From Bimuria novae-zelandiae CBS 107.79 (Eukaryota > Ascomycota > Dothideomycetes > Pleosporales > Didymosphaeriaceae): 64,000 nt of DNA. Location of the stretch: the NCBI GenBank assembly GCA_010015655.1, contig ML976756.1:187264-251263 (forward strand), given 5' to 3'. The translations under genes were made by a program, and so were the position numbers. The first letter of the stretch is position 1. Each line of letters begins with the position of its first letter. The notes beneath the pieces are model-generated. The model was not told where the DNA came from. It did no database searches and worked only from the letters and a program-made list of their open reading frames with translations. Shown here piece after piece: positions 58,756 to 64,000 of the stretch.

Positions 58756-58836
58756 TGCCCACTGTCAGAATTGAACTGACGACCTTATCATAGCGTGTAA
58801 TACTAGTGATACGCTCTACCACTGAGCCAAGCGGGC
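58756..58836 (-). tRNA. tRNA-Thr (anticodon AGT) with a 9-nt intron
   Basis: The minus strand folds as a tRNA: acceptor GCCCGCT/AGTGGGC with one G-U pair, D stem GCTC/GAGC with loop AGTGGTA, anticodon stem TATCA/TGATA, T stem GTCAG/CTGAC with loop TTCAATT, discriminator A. The anticodon loop reads CT-AGT-A and then holds nine extra bases before the closing A, at the canonical intron site one base 3' of the anticodon. The mature length is 72. AGT (inosine-modified) reads Thr ACU/ACC/ACA. Confidence 0.93.
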
Positions 58837-59644
58837 GCTGGTCACGTGATTTGAAAATGGTCGGCAAGGAAAGTATATATACTTAGACACTGAGCTTCCT
58901 AGGGCCTCACAGCTTTGCTTAGGGGGGCCTAAATACCAGTCTAAAATGATTAGGCCATTTATATCGGTAGTGCGTTTCTACGCGATTTACGCAAGTGGAC
59001 ATCAGAATACTACCACAGGCAGTTGGGCTCCGGTGGAATAGAGATGCCATGGCTCCATTGAACTTTACACAAGGCGGTAAAAATAACTTGTATAGCGGTA
59101 AGCTCACCACCATGAATGATGCTCATCTCAGCGGTTTACCCTCACCAGAATCAATGTGCCCTGGGCGTGGTGTGGAGACTGCCTAATTGTACCGGTTTGG
59201 CCCACCGTCTTCGGCCCATATCATACGTTGGAATTGACACTGGCGACGCAATTGAACCGTGTCCAGGGGATAAACCGGGCTAGATGGCTTCATTTAGGAA
59301 CCTACGGCACTGGTTGATAGCGATGTTGGTGGAAGACATGACCCAATCAGGAAAAGAGCTCCCCGCGGCTCTCGCATCGCGTTACGACGGTGCACCTGAC
59401 ACCCATCCAGGAGCATGAAGCACGGCGCCCCATATACAAACAAACCACATTTTTCCACTAGTAAGAGATAGTGACCCCGCAGAGACCACATGGGGACACT
59501 GTTTGAACAGAGGCACCTGCCGACGGGAGCCGCCCGCAGGTTGCGCAAGCCCTTATAAGCGCTCTTGCGCGCTCCGCATGCACCATCAAGAATCGCTACA
59601 CAGACGCTCAACACACTGACACACTGACCCTTGGCTGTCTCACA
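58837..59644. other. Intergenic region
   Basis: This lies between the tRNA and the FAD oxidase gene. A TATAAG sequence occurs about 90 bp before the oxidase ATG. No gene is supported. Confidence 0.5.
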
Positions 59645-61013
59645 ATGGCATCGGATTCCTACCTCATTATCGGCGCTGGCGTCTTCGGCGTCTCGACCGC
59701 CTACACCCTCATCCGCAAATACCCCGGTGCCTCCATCACCATTGTTGATCGCGATGCATACAATGCAGAATCGCGCGTGGCAGCTTCTTGGGACTGGAAC
59801 AAGGTTATTCGCGCAGACTATGATGATATAATCTACTGCAAGCTTGCCCTTGAGGCGCAGGATATCTTCGAGTCGGATCCCCTGTACCAGCCCTTCTTCC
59901 ACAAGACCGGTATCTACTGGATGTGCCGGACCGACTACGCCACTCAAGTCGTCGAGAACTATAAGAAGCTTGGTCGAAAAGCAGAACTGGAAGCCATGAG
60001 TGTGAAGGAAGCTAGGAAGCTGTACGGTGGCCTGTTCGAGGACGCGGACTATACCGATGTGAGGGATGTACTTGTCAACAAGACCAGTGGGTGGGCAAAT
60101 GCCGGCGATGCTCTCATCGCGGTGACGAAGAAGTGCATCGAGCTAGGCGTCAAGTACGTGGTCGCCGAGACTGAATCCCTAACCTTTGACCGCAGCGGAC
60201 GATGCACGGGTGTGAGGACGAAGAAGGGTATTACACTGTCAGCATCCAAAGTCATCCTGTGCACAGGTGCATTCACTGCGAAACTCCTCGAACAAGCAGC
60301 TAGGGCGAGCAACAAACCAGACATTTCGGCAGGCGGCAGGATAATAGCAGGTGGAATCACCACCGGCATGACACGCCTAGACGAGGAGTCGTACAAGAAG
60401 TTTGAGCACATGCCTGTCGCTGTGCAGAGCTACACCGCGACAATAGGTATGTACTATCTTTCTCGTACTGGTCGTGATCATATACCTATGGTAGCTAACA
60501 TTGAACCTAGGTCCGTTCATTGGCTCCCTCCCTCCCACGGCCGACCGCGAACTCAAGTGGTGGGGCCAAAAGATCTTCAAGAACACACTGGACATCCTCG
60601 GCAAGCGCATCAGCGCCCCTCCGCCAGAACCCGACTACGCCCAATGGAAGGTGGCCGCCCCGTTGAAGCAAGACATTGACTGGGTCAATTCGATGTTCTA
60701 CGGCAAGAATGGTGCGCACTGGGACATGGTGAAGCACCGTATCTGCTGGGACGCTTTCACTTCCTCTTCAGATTTCATCATCTCCCCTCATGCGGGCGCG
60801 CAGGGCCTCTACGTCGCTACCTGCGGCTCTTTCCACGGATACAAGTTCTTCCCTGTGCTGGGCAAGTACGTTGTGCAAATGCTGGAGGGCGAACTAGAGA
60901 GCGAGCTGAAAGAGAAGTGGGCGTGGGACCGCGAGAGACCGGACGAGAAGCTGAATCCGGAGTTCCCGAGGTGGGAGATGAGAGAGATTCTAGGGGCACA
61001 GGCGAAGCTGTAG
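59645..61013 (+). CDS. FAD-dependent amine oxidase (sarcosine/fructosyl-amino-acid oxidase family)
   Basis: This is a flavoprotein of the DAO/MSOX family that oxidises secondary amines such as fructosyl amino acids, saccharopine, pipecolate or sarcosine, releasing H2O2. Exons are 59,645-60,446 and 60,511-61,013 (434 aa), with a 64-bp in-phase intron. The N-terminal dinucleotide fold is clear (YLIIGAGVFGVSTAY, then VDRD). The ASWDWNKVIRADYDD segment matches the fructosyl-oxidase type. In the second exon, Cys in RICWDAFT (about residue 346) is where this family attaches FAD covalently, and GSFHGYKFFPVLGKYV is the conserved end motif. No clear PTS1: the C-terminus is AKL, a recognised but non-classical peroxisomal variant (SKL-like), so peroxisomal location is possible. 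Exact substrate cannot be told. Confidence 0.9.
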
Positions 61014-62127
61014 ACGAGTTGGTGAAGTGAATTTATTATGGCAGGCACTGGATGGGCATATGTTAGCATGGTATAATGGTGTATGGGAAATGAGCCTGGT
61101 GTCTGGCGTCAATAGATATTGCTTGGGATCCCAATGAAAGGGTGTAAGCAACAACTATTCTCATCTGTTCAATTCAATTATACGAACCACGCCTGTTTTT
61201 TTTCTTCTAAGAGTGATGATACACGGTGAGGGAATCCAGTGAGTATATTTTCATTCTTGGAAGTGTCTGACGCGGGAGCAGGCCGGGAAACCTTGGAATA
61301 GATGCACAACGCCCTTCCGCGGCCATCAAGCGTCTGCTCCCCACCGACATCATAGTCACCTCTGACCTCCCTATCAATGCAGCGGTCTTGTTGGTATGTC
61401 CTTCTCGTACTGCTCCCCGCGCTACCATGGGCTCCTCATGGGCAAGGAATGCCTTTTCCAGGGTTTGATGATGAGACGTTGGTACATAGTAGTTTTGAGT
61501 TACCGATCCGGCCTTGAGGAAGTTCCGTTCTGATGCTGACCATGTTTAGTTCTTAGTTAAAGCAGCCCGAGTTCTTCAACGTCCGGGATACAAATCGCCC
61601 GCTGCTTCTGTAAGGCATCTTTAAGTTACCTATGTAAAAGGCCTGCCCTTTGGCCTTATCGGACAAGGCGCACATGATAAAATGCGGCGGGTCAGGTGGT
61701 GAACCATACGACTGTATCGTGCGTACGTGACGTGCACGATCACTGCTCAGATCCTGCCAAATCATGTTTTCAACCCTCGATCATGTGATTTGTTGTGTTA
61801 TTGAACATTGTCGAGGTCCCGTGCCATATATAATTACTTGCCATGCACTTCTTCGGCTCTTCACTTCAAGCAAGCGCACACGGCGGCAAATATCACTTAC
61901 TTTAGGTAACTTACAATATACTGAGAGAGACATAATCAGTAGGTCCGAGACTTCGATAGAAGGCGCTAGTAGGTGCTTGAAATGGTGAAATATTACTATT
62001 AGCGCGTGCACACAGCACCATTCTGTCGAGTATATAAGATTGGACTGCCGCTCAGTACGCTAAAATTTTACTCACAGATTAATCCTCCACGCATCGACCG
62101 TCGCTCAACACGATCACTCCGCCCATC
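61014..62127. other. Intergenic region
   Basis: No supportable gene. The last part should contain the promoter of the small secreted protein gene; no regulatory site stands out. Confidence 0.5.
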
Positions 62128-62692
62128 ATGAAGCCCCACCTCAACTTCGCGATGATGGTCATCCTCATTGCGCAGCTTGTTTCGGGCTCTTTCGACATCT
62201 ACTACTTGAAGCGCAACACCAAAGGCTCCCCCACCGAGGGCTGGCAGGTCCTGGATGCCTCTCAGAAATCCTGCCCCGATCTGCATACAACGCGCCTCTT
62301 TCCAAAGCGTAGAGACGTAAGCGGAAACAAGATTGGCGTCCGCTGCGACGGCAAGGGCTGTTGGTCTGGGGCTGCAGGTGGGGGAGATCCATCCGACATC
62401 GACATACTGGAGATGCACTTCTCCAATACCCCTCAGCTCCACTGGAGTCAGTCTTCCCTATGAGCGGCGCGTGTAATGACTAATGCGTGTAGCCATCTAT
62501 CGGCTCGGTCATCCTGGAGAACCGTGGACGATGTTTGCTGCGGGAACTGGCTTGGCGGTTGGCAAATGCACACCATCATATGAAGACGATTCGTGGTTCC
62601 AGAATTGTGGTGAGTGGAGTGGCCATGCTAGGATGCGCTGCTCCATGTACTTCTCAGCAGACTTCATCAACTCGCATGATCGCGGGTGGTAG
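62128..62692 (+). CDS. Small secreted cysteine-containing protein (effector-like)
   Basis: Exons are 62,128-62,446 and 62,493-62,692 (172 aa), with a 46-bp intron (GTCAGT...TGTAG, branch site GACTAAT). A clear signal peptide (MMVILIAQLVSGS) is followed by a mature domain of about 150 residues with six Cys (KSCPD, VRCD, GCWS, GKCT, QNCG, MRCS). A region around LHTTRLFPKRRDVSGNKIGV is conserved in the duplicate at 63.6 kb. I do not recognise the family. Size, signal and even Cys number fit secreted effector or antimicrobial-type proteins, which is inference only. Confidence 0.75.
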
Positions 62693-62850
62693 CGAAGGGA
62701 AGCAACTGGATGAGTGGTTGTGCGATCAACACTTGCGCATAAGCAAGTGGCGATCTGCACTTCCTTCATTCCTCTTGCAGGAGGCTGTCTATATCAGTTT
62801 GATACAGCTCAGGAGCCTCTACATGATGAGTCAAATCCGGTGTATAGGAA

Positions 62851-62955
62851 CTTATGTGACGGTTTAATGGCTCTTACTCGATGAGATGGTTACTCCTACC
62901 CTTGCTTAGTTGCCACTCACCTTTCTGAGAGGGCTACACCTATCTGGGACTAGCG
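62851..62955. repeat. Downstream segment duplicated at 63,906-64,000
   Basis: About 100 bp containing TGGCTCTTACTCGATGAGAT and CTCACCTTTCTGAGAG recur, with scattered differences, at the right window edge downstream of the broken paralogue. So the duplication covered the gene plus its 3' flank. Confidence 0.85.
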
Positions 62956-63627
62956 ATGTTTACGCTCGTACACATACATACTCGGTAGCTTCTAGATAGT
63001 ACACCCTCCAGCAGAAGAATTCCACAATCTTTTCTACTGCGCACCAGCCGTTCGGCCCACCGCGACAACTTATCTCTATGTCATAGCCAGGGAATGAAAT
63101 GGAAATGTTAGACTCTGAAACATAAAAAAGAAACCGAAGGAAAAAAATTCAAATTGTGCTTTCGGTTTTGTGAGAGCCGTTAAACTTAACCTAACGGATC
63201 ATGCCGCTCTCAGTGTGCCTACACAAAGACCACAGTTTCACTTGTCGCACGTTGTTGCTGTCACACGTGAGTTCATTCACATTCCCACCCGGCGCCTGGA
63301 TCTTCGTTTCCGTGCCTACATTCTTGAAAATTTTACCCGTGTGCAAAGAGACCAATGAGTCGTGTCCGATATGCAATATCGCATACGCAAATTGGCGGCC
63401 TTGATCTGCCTCCGTTTGCGTCTCCGCATGCTACGTAGATTCTCACCTTCTCCGCTGCCCACTACAGCACCCTAGCGAAATTATGACAAACGAACAAGAG
63501 GAGGTAACTGAGAGGTGTATGATCGGGTGTCGACAAGCTCAAAACTAGTTGGATCTATATAACCTTCTTCCTGCCACCGTCCACTGCAGTTGTCGACCTT
63601 TGTCTTCACTAAAAAACTGCTCTAACA

Positions 63628-63890
63628 GTGAAGCCCGGCATGTACACCATATTGCTTGCCGTTCTCGGCTTGCTCACGCAGCTCCGTCTTGCCGACTTCG
63701 AATCTTCTCCGTGGACCACCCGGTGGGAAAACCCGGGCCCACCTCCAACTTCCAAGTGCTAGATTCTTCCGTACGCTCTTGCCCGGATCCTCGTACGACC
63801 CGCCTATTCCGCTCCCGCACCGACGTCAGTGGAAACAAAATCGGAGTCCGATGCGAGGGCTGGGGCTGATTCAACAGAGACTTCAACATG
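63628..63890 (+). pseudogene. Broken duplicate of the small secreted protein gene
   Basis: The segment aligns with the first exon at 62,128: the start is GTGAAGCCC where the intact gene has ATGAAGCCC. A hydrophobic signal-like stretch (TILLAVLGLLTQLRL) follows, and after a one-base frame change comes VLDSSVRSCPDPRTTRLFRS and SGNKIGVRCEG, then a stop two codons later where the intact copy continues to GCWSG. The second exon is absent: relative spacing to the shared 3' flank shows roughly 450 bp lost. A 12-residue-downstream ATG exists, but the frame break follows. Confidence 0.82.
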
Positions 63891-63905
63891 CCATGGACAC
63901 ACGTA

Positions 63906-64000
63906 ATGTCACGGTTTATGGCTCTTACCCTATGAGATGGGTACTCCTACCCTCGCTTGGTTGCTACTCACCTTTCTGAGAGTGGTATACCTGTCTAGGA
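63906..64000. repeat. Copy of 62,851-62,955, truncated by window end
   Basis: This is the second copy of the 3'-flank segment of the small secreted protein gene. It continues to the last base of the window, so the full extent of the duplication is unknown. Confidence 0.85.

Noticed and set aside
62620..62692. Second intron in the small secreted protein gene (GTGAGT after QNCG)
   Set aside because: The only nearby acceptors would make an intron of about 20-70 bp lacking a branch site, and the unspliced frame keeps two cysteines and a proper stop.

Overview
The window looks like nuclear DNA of a filamentous ascomycete. Its genes carry short spliceosomal introns (about 47-75 bp, GT..AG, often with a CTAAC/CTGAC-like branch site) and encode typical fungal proteins (CFEM, F-BAR/RhoGAP, recyclin, SWIB, GT90). 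The repeats carry the mark of repeat-induced point mutation (RIP): dense C-to-T and G-to-A change that turns codons into TAA/TAG. A Dothideomycete is my guess from overall style; no sequence search was possible.

The composition is bipartite. AT-rich, RIP-degraded islands lie at about 1-9,100, 37,460-39,220 and 40,600-53,270. The first holds a full-length Copia element (2,523-8,336; 242-bp LTRs; TSD TAGGC). The second is a Fot1/pogo-type DNA transposon (37,375-39,301) sitting inside a GT90 glycosyltransferase gene. The third holds a Fot1/pogo-like element (41,493-50,570) split by a 7.2-kb Gypsy element (42,783-49,988; 386-bp LTRs; TSD CCTAT), a 144-bp solo-LTR-like insertion (51,020-51,163; TSD CCAGG) and a further degenerate pogo-like transposase.

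The GC-normal block 12.4-34.9 kb carries mostly housekeeping genes: cytochrome c1, the CAAX protease Ste24, a CFEM GPI-type protein, recyclin-1, a DEK/SWIB protein, a securin-like protein, tropomyosin, an F-BAR/DEP/RhoGAP protein, the geranylgeranyltransferase-I beta subunit and Rrp17. Several touch prenylation, small GTPases, actin and membrane traffic. A 4.7-kb stretch (15.4-20.1 kb) shows no gene I can support. The block 53.7-64 kb carries two secreted or surface proteins, an intron-containing tRNA-Thr(AGT), a FAD amine oxidase, and a small secreted cysteine-containing protein followed by a broken duplicate at the window edge.

Genes at island borders are damaged. A DUF2235 gene (9.2-11.5 kb) has three premature stops, all explicable by RIP-type transitions, plus frame breaks. 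An unrecognised reading frame at 39.8-40.3 kb has two internal TAGs. The GT90 gene is cut by the transposon. The most notable observations are the exact transposon insertion in the GT90 gene, the reciprocal RIP mosaic of the two Gypsy LTRs, a RIP-spared open frame antisense to the Gypsy element, and the nested element architecture.
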